A stretch of DNA of 46,091 bases from Candidatus Tenebribacter davisii (GTDB lineage: Bacteria; Cloacimonadota; Cloacimonadia; Cloacimonadales; TCS61), in assembly GCA_030765535.1 (NCBI GenBank), contig JAVCCH010000062.1:1-46091 (forward strand), given 5' to 3'. This document shows positions 1-8,483 of the stretch, one piece after another. The notes beneath the pieces are model-generated. The model did no database searches. It saw nothing but the letters and a program-made list of their open reading frames with translations, and was not told the origin of the DNA. Numbering within the stretch: position 1 is the stretch's first letter; each line of letters begins with the position of its first letter. Made by a program: the position numbers and the translations under genes.

Positions 1-66
1 CATAGAAGCAGAGCTTTAAAAGAAATGATACCGATAATAAATAATTATATTGAACAAGGAGAGTAA
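1..66 (+). CDS. C-terminal end of an unidentified protein (partial, 5' end outside window)
   Basis: Frame 1 is open from the first base to a TAA at 64-66 and encodes 21 residues ending in NNYIEQGE. The stop sits three bases before the ATG of the phosphomutase gene, and the GGAG used by that gene lies inside this coding tail. This is typical of an operon. The piece is too short to identify a family. Confidence 0.5.
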   Translation, partial: HRSRALKEMIPIINNYIEQGE

Positions 67-68
67 CA

Positions 69-1421
69 ATGGTAAATCCACAGATCTTTCGAGCGTATGA
101 TATCAGAGGTGTTGTTGATAAAGACCTCAATGTAGACATTCTTTATCAAATTGGAAAAGCCTATGGAACCTTTATGCGCAGACAGAATTTGAAAACTGTC
201 AGTATTGGTGGTGATGCCCGACTCAGTACTCCAGCATTCAAAAAAGCTTTTATAAAAGGAATGCTGGAAACCGGCATAAACGTAATTGATATAGGGATCG
301 TGGCAACTCCTGTGCTCTATTTCTCTATTTGGAAGCTGAAGACGGATGGTGGTGTGATGATAACTGCAAGTCATAATCCTGCTGAATATAATGGCATAAA
401 GATGAATAAAGGATTGCAAAGTGTTTATGGTGAACAGATCCAGAAAATATTGAAACTTATTCAAACACAGGATTTTGCCAGTGGCGAAGGTACTCTTACT
501 GCAAATAATGAATTGGATGAGATCTATAAAGATTACATTTTTGAAGGAATAAAACTGGAGCGTCCGGTGAAAGTTATTGTTGATGGTGGAAACGGGATGG
601 GTGGTCCTTATCTTCCTGAAGTATTAAGAAGATTGGGCTGTGAAGTTACTGAAATGTATTGTGAGCCTGATGGAACCTTCCCAAATCATCATCCAGACCC
701 AACTGTAGAAAAGTATATGACTAAACTCATTGACGCTGTTAAAAACTCTGATGCGGAAGTTGGTCTTGGTATGGATGGGGATGCAGACAGAATTGGTGTG
801 ATCGATGAAAACGGTAAAATGCTGTTCGGTGATCAGATACTGAATATCATTGCCAGAGATTTTTTGATAACTCATCCTGGTGAAAAGATAATTGGAGATG
901 TAAAGTGCTCTAAGAATTTATTTGATGATATAAAAAAGCACGGCGGTGTTCCTATAATGTATAAAACAGGACATGCTAATATCAAGAGTAAAATGTACAG
1001 AAATGGCTTATTAATTAGCGGAGAAATGAGCGGTCATATTTTCCTGAAAGACAGATACCTGGGATTTGATGATGCTGTTTACGTATGTGCCAGATTTGTG
1101 GAGATAATGAGTAAAACCAATATGCCAGTAAGTCAATTTCTAGCTGACCAGCCTAAAATGTACAACACACCTGAGATTCATTATAAGAGCACTGATGAAG
1201 AGAAATTCAATCTTGTTGCAAAAGTCCGTGATTCTTTCATCGCTGAAGGCTATGAGGTGAATGAAATTGATGGGATGCGTATAACATTTAAAGATGGTTG
1301 GGGACTTTGCAGAGCTTCGAATACTACTCCGGTGCTGGTTTTACGTTATGAAGCAGAAACAGAAGAACGTCTACATGAGATCCAAAAAATGATCGAAGAT
1401 AGAATAGAAGAATTGAAGTAG
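69..1421 (+). CDS. Phosphomannomutase/phosphoglucomutase
   Basis: This cytoplasmic enzyme of the alpha-D-phosphohexomutase family interconverts hexose 6-phosphate and hexose 1-phosphate, feeding nucleotide-sugar synthesis for the cell surface. The 450 residues have the usual family length. The phosphoserine loop TASHNPAEYNGIKM (Ser at about residue 101) and the Mg-binding loop MDGDADRIG (about 234-242) are both intact. GEMSGH (about 318-323) is the sugar-binding loop, and RASNTTP near the C-terminus is the phosphate-binding loop. The ATG at 69 has GGAG seven bases upstream. Whether mannose or glucose phosphate is preferred cannot be read from sequence. The family is certain; ManB/AlgC-type bifunctional activity is the likely choice. 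Confidence 0.93.
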   Translation: MVNPQIFRAYDIRGVVDKDLNVDILYQIGKAYGTFMRRQNLKTVSIGGDARLSTPAFKKAFIKGMLETGINVIDIGIVATPVLYFSIWKLKTDGGVMITASHNPAEYNGIKMNKGLQSVYGEQIQKILKLIQTQDFASGEGTLTANNELDEIYKDYIFEGIKLERPVKVIVDGGNGMGGPYLPEVLRRLGCEVTEMYCEPDGTFPNHHPDPTVEKYMTKLIDAVKNSDAEVGLGMDGDADRIGVIDENGKMLFGDQILNIIARDFLITHPGEKIIGDVKCSKNLFDDIKKHGGVPIMYKTGHANIKSKMYRNGLLISGEMSGHIFLKDRYLGFDDAVYVCARFVEIMSKTNMPVSQFLADQPKMYNTPEIHYKSTDEEKFNLVAKVRDSFIAEGYEVNEIDGMRITFKDGWGLCRASNTTPVLVLRYEAETEERLHEIQKMIEDRIEELK

Positions 1422-1494
1422 GTGAATAAATATTATTACTCACAGATTTGATTGATGAAAGTAATTAAAGTAATTTTAATTCAAGAGGTTTTAA

Positions 1495-2244
1495 ATGAAT
1501 TGGAATGACATTTCAAAGTATTATGATTGGGAATTTGATCTGATCTGTACAAATCAGAGAGAAGATATTATCATTTGGAAAACCCTCGCAACTGAATTTG
1601 GAGGACCCATCCTGGAAATTTGCTGCGGTTCCGGCAGGATAACTGAAGAATTGTGTAATAATAATCACAAAATTACTGCAATTGATAACTCTAAAGGAAT
1701 GCTTGATAAGCTCAGAGCAAAGCATTTGCCAGGTTTGGAGATCATTAATTCAGATATGACAACTTTCAGTTTAAACAAAAAATTCAAGTTTGTTTTTATA
1801 AGTTATTCCTCGTTTCAACAGCTTCTCACACTTGATGAACAAATAAGTTGCTTGAACAATATTCATAAACATTTGGAAAATGAGGGAATACTAGCAATGG
1901 ATATTAATCCTCGAATTTGTGAGGGAGAAGATATTCTGCCAAGAACACAAGCATATACTGCCAATTATCCGATCAATAATTCCACCGTTACAATGTACAC
2001 TTCTCACAGAATTGATATGATCAACCAGATCAAACACTGGCGAGATGAATATCTTGAAATAGATGAGAATGGGGAAGAGCAAAGAACCTATGTTGAAATT
2101 TCACTTAAAGAATGCAGTTTGGATTACATGAAATTGTTATTTGAAAAATGCAATTTGGAAATCATAAATATTTATGGAGATTTTAATAAAGGTAAAGTTA
2201 CAGAAAATTCTAATAATTTGATTTATGTGGTGAGAAAACAGTAA
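1495..2244 (+). CDS. Class I SAM-dependent methyltransferase
   Basis: A 249-residue cytoplasmic methyltransferase of unknown substrate. The SAM-binding motif I is LEICCGSGRITEEL (about residues 42-55). An acidic strand end, ITAIDNSKGML, follows and binds the ribose, and NSDMTTF comes after it, as in the Methyltransf_25 group. The C-terminal half has no feature that names the acceptor. The ATG at 1495 is preceded by AAGAGG at a good distance. The 73-base gap after the phosphomutase could hold a weak promoter (TTGATT about 17 bases before TAATTT), so it may be transcribed separately. It converges with the operon to its right. Family call firm, function unknown. Confidence 0.8.
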   Translation: MNWNDISKYYDWEFDLICTNQREDIIIWKTLATEFGGPILEICCGSGRITEELCNNNHKITAIDNSKGMLDKLRAKHLPGLEIINSDMTTFSLNKKFKFVFISYSSFQQLLTLDEQISCLNNIHKHLENEGILAMDINPRICEGEDILPRTQAYTANYPINNSTVTMYTSHRIDMINQIKHWRDEYLEIDENGEEQRTYVEISLKECSLDYMKLLFEKCNLEIINIYGDFNKGKVTENSNNLIYVVRKQ

Positions 2245-2265
2245 CTCAAAGCTCCGTCTTTGAGT
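2244..2265. terminator. Stem-loop between convergent genes
   Basis: ACTCAAAG and CTTTGAGT form a perfect 8-base stem with a 6-base loop (CTCCGT). It starts in the stop codon of the methyltransferase gene. No strong T-run follows on the plus strand and only a mixed T-rich stretch on the minus strand, so it may be a weak bidirectional terminator. Confidence 0.45.
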
Positions 2266-2291
2266 CATTCACAAACAATGATTTTGTTATT

Positions 2292-2657
2292 TCACTTAGT
2301 TATCAGCATTTCTTCTTTCTGTTTACTTTTTATTACGACAGCAATTTCATTCGGAACACAAATAATGGGAAATTTGTCACTCCAACCCTGCTTAATGCAG
2401 TATTGATTCCTACAGGTTGATTCTTTCATCCGAACTTTTCCATTCTTTATCTCTACCACTATCCCATCATCCACATTAATAATTCTGTCTTTATTGAGTT
2501 GGGTAGAAACTAATAATTTGTTATGATAACTGATCTCTACTTGTTTTTCTGAAATGTCATCTTTAATGAGAACAAGAATGAATACAGAAATTGATAATAA
2601 AAATAGTATTAATGTTACATCAGCTAATGTAAATATCTTACCTAATTTTTTGATCAT
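2292..2657 (-). CDS. NusG domain II-containing protein
   Basis: A 121-residue protein with one N-terminal membrane segment (about residues 10-30, LILFLLSISVFILVLI) and a small exported or membrane-facing domain. The layout around STCRNQYCIKQGW and the later FPIICVPNEIAVVIK matches the short NusG domain II family, whose members carry two close cysteines and a third nearer the C-terminus. Family members often accompany redox or cofactor-transport genes, but their role is not established. The ATG overlaps the stop of the radical SAM gene (ATGA), so translation is probably coupled. Last gene of the yicC operon. Confidence 0.72.
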   Translation of the reverse strand: MIKKLGKIFTLADVTLILFLLSISVFILVLIKDDISEKQVEISYHNKLLVSTQLNKDRIINVDDGIVVEIKNGKVRMKESTCRNQYCIKQGWSDKFPIICVPNEIAVVIKSKQKEEMLITK

Positions 2658-3628
2658 GAGAATTCACCATAGATCTCGTGACCACAGGAAGGACATTTTG
2701 CATTTATAATTTCATTTTTTATTGGATAGTCTCTACTGATGAGCAAGTGATGGCAATTAGGACAATATGTATTTCTTTCGGTAATAATATTTCCAAGGTA
2801 AACATACTTGAGTTTTTTCTCCGCAATCTCCTTTGCCATTTCTAATTTGGAAATTGGAGTTGCAGGATTTTTCATCTTATAAGTTGGATAATAACGTGAA
2901 AAATGAAGGGGAATATCAGGGTTTACATCTGCAACGAAATCTACAAGATCTATAATTATATTTTCAGTATCATTTTCATCTGTTATCAGCAAGTTGGTTA
3001 TCTCTATATGACACTGTTTAGAAGCAGTTTTAATTGTCTCTAACACAGGTTGTAACGTTCCATTGCAGATTGATCTATAGAATTTATCATCGAATGATTT
3101 CAAATCAATATTCATCGCATCAATGTAGGGAAGAAGCTTTTTTAACGGTTCTTGATTGATGTAGCCGTTAGTAACCATAACTGTTTTTATGCCATTCTCT
3201 TTAAACAGTTTTGATGAATCAAGTATAAACTCAAACCATGTAGTTGGTTCTGTATAAGTAAATGCAACAAAATCGCAGTTATTAGATCTGCATTGCTGCA
3301 AGATATCTTCAGGAGTAATATTTATGGTTGGAACTTCAAGCTGGCTTGAATGATAATTCTGGCAGAACTTACAAGAAAAATTACAGGAATTGGGGCCGAT
3401 TGAAATAATGTCCTTACCTGGATGGAAATGATATAAGGGCTTTTTCTCCATAGGATCTATACTGATGGAGATTGTTTTTCCATAATTAATAGAGTAAAGT
3501 ATACCGGCAATATTCTTTCGAGCCTTACAGAGCCCGATCTGTCCAGAATCTATAATGCAATTGTGCGGACATAAATCACATCTTACTTTATGATCTTCAA
3601 GTTTGGTATAGAATAAAGCTTCTTTCAT
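2654..3628 (-). CDS. amrS: AmmeMemoRadiSam-type radical SAM enzyme
   Basis: A 324-residue radical SAM protein related to pyruvate-formate-lyase activating enzymes. The SAM/4Fe-4S motif CNFSCKFC (C-x3-C-x2-C, about residues 82-89) is intact. An N-terminal cysteine cluster (CDLCPHNC, then GLCKARKN) and a C-terminal zinc-ribbon-like pair (CPNC about 25 residues before CPSC) are present, as in the AmmeMemoRadiSam family. Its usual partners, AMMECR1 and Memo domain proteins, are not in this window. The reaction of the family is not settled. The ATG at 3628 has GGAAG upstream. It lies 33 bases after waaA and overlaps the following gene by four bases. The PflA-like label is a possible alternative. 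Confidence 0.85.
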   Translation of the reverse strand: MKEALFYTKLEDHKVRCDLCPHNCIIDSGQIGLCKARKNIAGILYSINYGKTISISIDPMEKKPLYHFHPGKDIISIGPNSCNFSCKFCQNYHSSQLEVPTINITPEDILQQCRSNNCDFVAFTYTEPTTWFEFILDSSKLFKENGIKTVMVTNGYINQEPLKKLLPYIDAMNIDLKSFDDKFYRSICNGTLQPVLETIKTASKQCHIEITNLLITDENDTENIIIDLVDFVADVNPDIPLHFSRYYPTYKMKNPATPISKLEMAKEIAEKKLKYVYLGNIITERNTYCPNCHHLLISRDYPIKNEIINAKCPSCGHEIYGEFS

Positions 3629-3661
3629 GATAATCTTCCATTGAATTTGAATTAATTACAG

Positions 3662-4873
3662 CTATTTAATATATTTACCTAAAATCTCTAAATTTATTTT
3701 CAGGCTATCTGAATTCATACCTAAAGTCTGTTTTGCACTGTAACCAAGTTGTTCTCTAAGTTCTTTATTATTGTATAAATTCATAATATCATCAGTTAAT
3801 TTCTTTTTATCTGATACTATAATTCCATTATTATCCAGCAATCTATCAACTGAATCACGACAGGACTGATTATATTTACCAATAATAATGGGAATGCTGT
3901 AAAATGCTGGCTCAAGCGGATTGTGCCCACCATAGTTTAAGAAGCTGCCACCTACTATGGCAATATCTGAAAGAGCATACATCATGTTTAATATTCCCAT
4001 TTCATCTACTAATAGGATTTCACCGGGTTTTCCTAATTTTGTATATATCTTATAATCATATTCCTTAAATATTTCGCAAACTTGCGGTATTCTATGCAGA
4101 TGACGTGGTACTATTATTATCTTAAGGTTGTTTATTTTCGCCTTCAACACAGCAAACACTTCTTTCAAGAGCTTTTCTTCTCCAGGACGACTACTTCCCC
4201 AAATTAATATAAAGTCATCCTTAGAATAGCCTAATTCCTTTCTTAGCTTTGATCTTTTAAATTCAGGTAGATTAATGCAGAATTTAAGGTTATGAGCATT
4301 TATCACATTATTGAATTTAAATCCAATAAATCTGCGTGTATCTTTTTCCGATTGAGCATTTACAGCTTTTACTGCTTTCCAAACAGGTTTCCATAATAAG
4401 CGTAAGTTTCTATAGCGTGGGAATGACCTATCTGAGATTCTTGCATTTACCATAATTACCGGTATATTTCGTTTTTTTGCCACATGCAGCATATTGGGCC
4501 ATAATTCTGTTTCAACTAAAATAATAATTTCCGGATTAATAGTATTAAAGAATCTTTTCTGAATATATGAAACATCAATAGGGAATAAGCTCACAACTAA
4601 TTTCGGACTAATCTTTTTGGCTGATTCTAATCCTGTAGAAGTCATAGTCGTCATAAAGAAATCTTTATGCGGATATTTTTGCAATAACTGATTAACTAAA
4701 GGTTTAACCGCATTTACTTCTCCTACAGAAGATGCATGTAACCAGACGCATGTTTCATGACCATTTTTTATAATGCCTAATCTTTGTTTTTCTTTTTTAT
4801 TTTTCTTTCGTAATTTAATGAACGGATAACATAAACGAAATAAAATTGATGTTAATAAACGATAAATGAACAT
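3662..4873 (-). CDS. waaA: 3-deoxy-D-manno-octulosonic acid (Kdo) transferase
   Basis: This inner-membrane-anchored GT30 glycosyltransferase moves Kdo from CMP-Kdo onto lipid A precursor, the first core step of lipopolysaccharide synthesis. It is 403 residues, close to the usual 420. An N-terminal hydrophobic anchor is followed by WLHASSVGEVNAVKPL (about 44-59), which carries the family's conserved SVGE, and LVETELWPNML. The donor-binding part includes IWGSSRPGEEK and GGSFLNYGGHNPLEPA. The ATG at 4873 has AAGGA upstream. The gene implies that the organism has an outer membrane with Kdo. It lies 41 bases after rnr in the same operon. Confidence 0.93.
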   Translation of the reverse strand: MFIYRLLTSILFRLCYPFIKLRKKNKKEKQRLGIIKNGHETCVWLHASSVGEVNAVKPLVNQLLQKYPHKDFFMTTMTSTGLESAKKISPKLVVSLFPIDVSYIQKRFFNTINPEIIILVETELWPNMLHVAKKRNIPVIMVNARISDRSFPRYRNLRLLWKPVWKAVKAVNAQSEKDTRRFIGFKFNNVINAHNLKFCINLPEFKRSKLRKELGYSKDDFILIWGSSRPGEEKLLKEVFAVLKAKINNLKIIIVPRHLHRIPQVCEIFKEYDYKIYTKLGKPGEILLVDEMGILNMMYALSDIAIVGGSFLNYGGHNPLEPAFYSIPIIIGKYNQSCRDSVDRLLDNNGIIVSDKKKLTDDIMNLYNNKELREQLGYSAKQTLGMNSDSLKINLEILGKYIK

Positions 4874-4913
4874 AGATATTTTCCTTATAATAATTTTGAG
4901 AGCATGATGATAT

Positions 4914-6995
4914 TTATTTTAGTAGCTTAAAATGAACGTCATCGTCTACACTACTCAACTGAACACTCAGTTTATCTGTTAATTTATATATTTTACCTTT
5001 CTGCTTTCCAATAATTCGACTATATTGAGGAAAGAATTCATAGCGGTCATCACTTAGAGATGATATGGTTATAAGACCTGTTACCGGATATTTGTCTAAC
5101 TCTATGATTAAAGAATTTTTGTTTACTCCGATTATGATAGCGGAATATTCTTCACCAACTTTATTTTTCATAAAGATAGTTTTATTTTTAAGATCGACTT
5201 CACGTTCAGATTCATCTGCGATCAACTCTCTATCTGTTGCAATTTTAGCCATTTTGAAAAGATGAGAAGAGGAAAAAGGGTTTTGTTTTGAATTTAATTT
5301 ATTTTTCAATTGATGATGTATTATCAGGTCGGAAATTCTTCTTATTGGTGATGTGAAGTGTGTATAATAACGCATGGCAAGCCCGAAATGACCGAGATTC
5401 TCAACTGAATATTTTGCCTTCTTCATGCTGCGCAATATCTTACGGTCAAAAACACGATGATAGTTCTCGTCCGGCAGAACATTTAAAAGGTTTTGAAGTA
5501 CAAAGTTCAAATTATTATCCATTTCTACTTTAATATTATAACCTGAAACTTCTTCCTTAAGCTTTATTATTCTTTCTTCTTCGGGTTTTTCATGGATCCT
5601 GTAAATAGTGTTTCCTGCTGATAACTCTTTGGCAATAAATTCATTAGCTACGAGCATAAAATTCTCTATCAGTTTATGAGAATCTGTCTCTTTACTGCGT
5701 TCAAGGTCTGTTACATGACCCTCATCATCAAAAATAAAAACCGTTTCAGAAATATTAAGTTTGAGATAACCGCTTTTCACTCTGTTCTCTGTAAGTTTAG
5801 TTGATAATTTGTGCATATTATTAAGTGTTTCAGAAATATCCAGTTCTAAATTGTTTTTCCCCTCAAAGAATTCATCTATCTCTTCATAATTAAATCTGGC
5901 ATTTGAACATATAATACTTTCATAAGCAGTTTGCGAAATAAGTTTTAAATCAGTATTATATCTGGTTTGAACTGTTAAGGTAAGTTTATCTTCAAATGGA
6001 CGTAAGCTGCAGATCTTATTAGAGATTTTTTCCGGGAGCATTGGTATAACTCTTTTAGGGAAATAATAACTGTTGCCTCGTTTTGCTGCTTCTTCGAATA
6101 ATTTACTCTTTGTACTAATATATTGTGCAACATCTGCAATATGGACATATAGAGTATATCCATTTTCATCTTTTGCCAATGAAATTGCATCATCAAAATC
6201 TTTTGCAGAAGCAGGATCAATAGTGAATGTGAGCAAATCTCTTAGATCTTTTCGTTTGGAAATTATATCATCTGATATTTCTTCTGATATATCAGAGAGT
6301 TCTTCTATAACAGCTTGAGGGAATTCCAGCGGCAAGTCATACTGCTTTATCACACTAAGCACTTCTACATCAGGATTTCCTGCTTTACCAAGTACTTCTG
6401 TGATATTGCCGGCAGGTAATTTGTAGTATTCTTTGCTTCCCCAGTTAGTAACATCCAATACAACTTTTTCTCCACTGTGAGCGGTAGAAATATCATTAAC
6501 AGAAAAATTCGTATGGATCCGGGAATTATCAGGAATGATATAATTCTTACCTTTGTACTCCTGAAAAGTACCTACGATCCTTTTATTGGCTCTCTCCAGA
6601 ACTTTTGTGATAATACCATATTTTTTGCCATTCCGCTGATATTTAACTTCTACTTCAATTTTATCATTGTGATAAGCTGTTAATATGTCTTCGGAAGAAA
6701 CAAAAATATCTTCCGGATCTGCCTTTACAAAAGCAAATGTTCTATTTCGTGCTAACGTTGTTGCATCAAATATCCCGATAATATGTTGCGAATGTTTTGT
6801 TTTAACAGCATAATATTTACGGTTTTTCTGATTAATTTCTCTTTCCTTTGCTAATGTGAAAAGCGTATCAATAAGATCTTTATATTTATGTTTTCTTAAT
6901 CCTAAAGCTTGCGATAACTCTTTTATTTTGTATTGGATATGAGGAGTTTCCTCAAGTACTTTCTTGATAGTATATGCTAATTTTTTATCATACAT
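4914..6995 (-). CDS. rnr: Ribonuclease R (RNase II family 3'-5' exoribonuclease)
   Basis: This cytoplasmic exoribonuclease degrades RNA processively from the 3' end. An N-terminal winged-helix-like region (KIKELSQALGL) precedes cold-shock/OB domains. The RNB catalytic domain has DPASAKDFDDAI, whose aspartates hold the metals, and TSPIRRISDLIIHHQL. A C-terminal S1 domain starts near KVGEEYSAIIIG. At 693 residues it is somewhat shorter than E. coli RNase R. The frame is open upstream to a TTG at 7028, but the ATG at 6995 is chosen: it is five bases past the stop of the preceding gene and has AGGG upstream, while the longer start would overlap that gene by 29 bases. The C-terminus lacks the long basic tail of E. 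coli RNase R. Confidence 0.93.
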   Translation of the reverse strand: MYDKKLAYTIKKVLEETPHIQYKIKELSQALGLRKHKYKDLIDTLFTLAKEREINQKNRKYYAVKTKHSQHIIGIFDATTLARNRTFAFVKADPEDIFVSSEDILTAYHNDKIEVEVKYQRNGKKYGIITKVLERANKRIVGTFQEYKGKNYIIPDNSRIHTNFSVNDISTAHSGEKVVLDVTNWGSKEYYKLPAGNITEVLGKAGNPDVEVLSVIKQYDLPLEFPQAVIEELSDISEEISDDIISKRKDLRDLLTFTIDPASAKDFDDAISLAKDENGYTLYVHIADVAQYISTKSKLFEEAAKRGNSYYFPKRVIPMLPEKISNKICSLRPFEDKLTLTVQTRYNTDLKLISQTAYESIICSNARFNYEEIDEFFEGKNNLELDISETLNNMHKLSTKLTENRVKSGYLKLNISETVFIFDDEGHVTDLERSKETDSHKLIENFMLVANEFIAKELSAGNTIYRIHEKPEEERIIKLKEEVSGYNIKVEMDNNLNFVLQNLLNVLPDENYHRVFDRKILRSMKKAKYSVENLGHFGLAMRYYTHFTSPIRRISDLIIHHQLKNKLNSKQNPFSSSHLFKMAKIATDRELIADESEREVDLKNKTIFMKNKVGEEYSAIIIGVNKNSLIIELDKYPVTGLITISSLSDDRYEFFPQYSRIIGKQKGKIYKLTDKLSVQLSSVDDDVHFKLLK

Positions 6996-6999
6996 ATTA

Positions 7000-7440
7000 C
7001 TAAACCCTATTACCGATCTTATCATCAAGTAATTTTAATAACTCATCTTTTTCTTCTTTGGTTCTAGAAAAGCGTAAAGAGAGTCCACGAAAAGGATCAA
7101 GTTTACGCGGCATTTTGAATGTACTTAACATTATTCCCTTTTTATCAATATAATAGCATCCGAATTGAGAATATGGACGTTCCGCTTTTATCAGCCAGTA
7201 TCTAATTAATATTCTATCTTCGTAAAATTCATAAGTAGTAGGTATAAAATATGTTATCAAACTTATTAAGAATATTCCCATACCAAGATAGAAGAATAAC
7301 GGCATTTCCCAATTGACTACAGTTATTTTCCAGAGTAATAAACTGATAATAATTAGGAATACAACCAATAGGGAAGAGCTGATTGGGAAATCTCTAAAAG
7401 GATATGAAATCCATTTCAATCTAGGTATATTATTTGACAT
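7000..7440 (-). CDS. Small membrane protein with a PH-like domain (hypothetical)
   Basis: A 146-residue protein with two closely spaced membrane segments (about residues 20-40 and 46-68), followed by a soluble domain containing YEFYEDRILIRYWLIKAER. A two-helix hairpin followed by a strand-rich domain beginning 'Y.F..DRI.IR' resembles bacterial PH-domain membrane proteins (YdbS/YdbT-like). I cannot confirm the family by eye. The ATG overlaps the end of yicC by 11 bases, and its stop is just before the rnr start, so it belongs to the operon. Function unknown. Confidence 0.6.
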   Translation of the reverse strand: MSNNIPRLKWISYPFRDFPISSSLLVVFLIIISLLLWKITVVNWEMPLFFYLGMGIFLISLITYFIPTTYEFYEDRILIRYWLIKAERPYSQFGCYYIDKKGIMLSTFKMPRKLDPFRGLSLRFSRTKEEKDELLKLLDDKIGNRV

Positions 7441-8305
7441 TTTGAATTATCTCCCGGCATTTCTCTATTTCTTCTTTTATAATGATAACATCTTCAAAAA
7501 CAACTGTAGAATTGAATTTAGAACCTATTGTGTTAATCTCTCGATGCATTTCCTGCAGTATAAAATTCAATTTTTTGCCAATCTCATTTTCTTCTTTTAA
7601 TAATAACATAAATTTTTCTATATGATCCCTTAATCTAACAATCTCTTCGGTGATATCAGTTTTCTCAACATATATGGCAGTTTCTAAAAGCAGCCTTTTA
7701 TGATCATCTTCTTTTAATAATTCTCCCAGTAGTTCTTCAACGTTATTTTTTAACCGTGAATATTTTTCATTTTTATAATTTGGAAATTGATCTTCAATCT
7801 TAAGTAATGCAGAAGTCATTAAATTCAAAGAGGTCAGGCAATAATCTTTCATGGATGTACCTTCATTTGCTGCCATTTGTTGATGTTCTGCAAGCGCTTT
7901 GTTAAGTGTTGCCATAATGACCTTAGTTAATTGATCTTCATTGATAAGCTCTTTATCAAATTTAATAATATCCTTTTCAGATAACAGTTTTGCAAAAGGC
8001 AAATGTGCGTCTGTACCAACTATATCTTTAGCTTTTTTATATAAATTCCAATATCCTTTAACTATTTCTTCATTAAGCTCCATGTCTGGTTCTTTGAGTA
8101 TTTTGAGGTATATATTTATATCTACTTTTCCACGAACTATAATTTTATTTATCTGCTTTGTTATCTCTGATTCTAAAAAAGATAGGATAGATGGTTGTTT
8201 AATGCGAAGATCAAGAAATCTACTGTTCACGGAGCGTACTTCAATTTCCAGATCCACAAACTCATCCAGGTATTTAGCTCTGCCATATCCGGTCATACTT
8301 ATCAT
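7430..8305 (-). CDS. yicC: YicC family endoribonuclease
   Basis: A 291-residue cytoplasmic protein of the YicC/DUF1732 family, members of which act as endoribonucleases in RNA turnover. The N-terminus MISMTGYGRA is the family signature. Also present are VRSVNSRFLDLR (about 25-36) and the C-terminal EENEIGKKLNFILQEMHREINTI region with the conserved metal-site glutamates. The length matches the family. The ATG at 8305 has GGAGAT just upstream. It heads a six-gene operon that also holds RNase R, so two RNA-degrading enzymes are co-transcribed. A TTGACA box lies 57 bases upstream. Confidence 0.93.
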   Translation of the reverse strand: MISMTGYGRAKYLDEFVDLEIEVRSVNSRFLDLRIKQPSILSFLESEITKQINKIIVRGKVDINIYLKILKEPDMELNEEIVKGYWNLYKKAKDIVGTDAHLPFAKLLSEKDIIKFDKELINEDQLTKVIMATLNKALAEHQQMAANEGTSMKDYCLTSLNLMTSALLKIEDQFPNYKNEKYSRLKNNVEELLGELLKEDDHKRLLLETAIYVEKTDITEEIVRLRDHIEKFMLLLKEENEIGKKLNFILQEMHREINTIGSKFNSTVVFEDVIIIKEEIEKCREIIQNVK

Positions 8306-8333
8306 AATATCTCCAAACGAATTTTATAACATT

Positions 8334-8362
8334 CAATTTAAAAAGTATCTGTATTGTGTCAA
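8334..8362 (-). promoter_or_regulatory. Predicted promoter of the yicC operon
   Basis: TTGACA at 8362-8357 (minus strand) is a perfect -35 box. A possible -10, TAAATT, follows after 16 bases, matching TATAAT at four of six positions. It ends about 30 bases before the yicC ATG. Confidence 0.5.
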
Positions 8363-8483
8363 TTATCTTTAATACATGTGTTATGAATAAAAAAGTAATA
8401 CGTCAGTTTTTATTTTATTAAGGTACTTATCAATTGAAAGGTTAACACCTCCTGCAATTATGCTTAATGGTTTTATCCCTCTT

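Noticed and set aside
624-875. Open frame on the minus strand inside the phosphomutase gene
   Set aside because: It is a shadow of a strongly conserved enzyme gene on the other strand and has no ribosome site or recognisable protein.
7000-7028. Longer RNase R start at the TTG at 7028
   Set aside because: It would overlap the preceding gene by 29 bases. The ATG at 6995 has AGGG upstream and begins where family N-termini begin.
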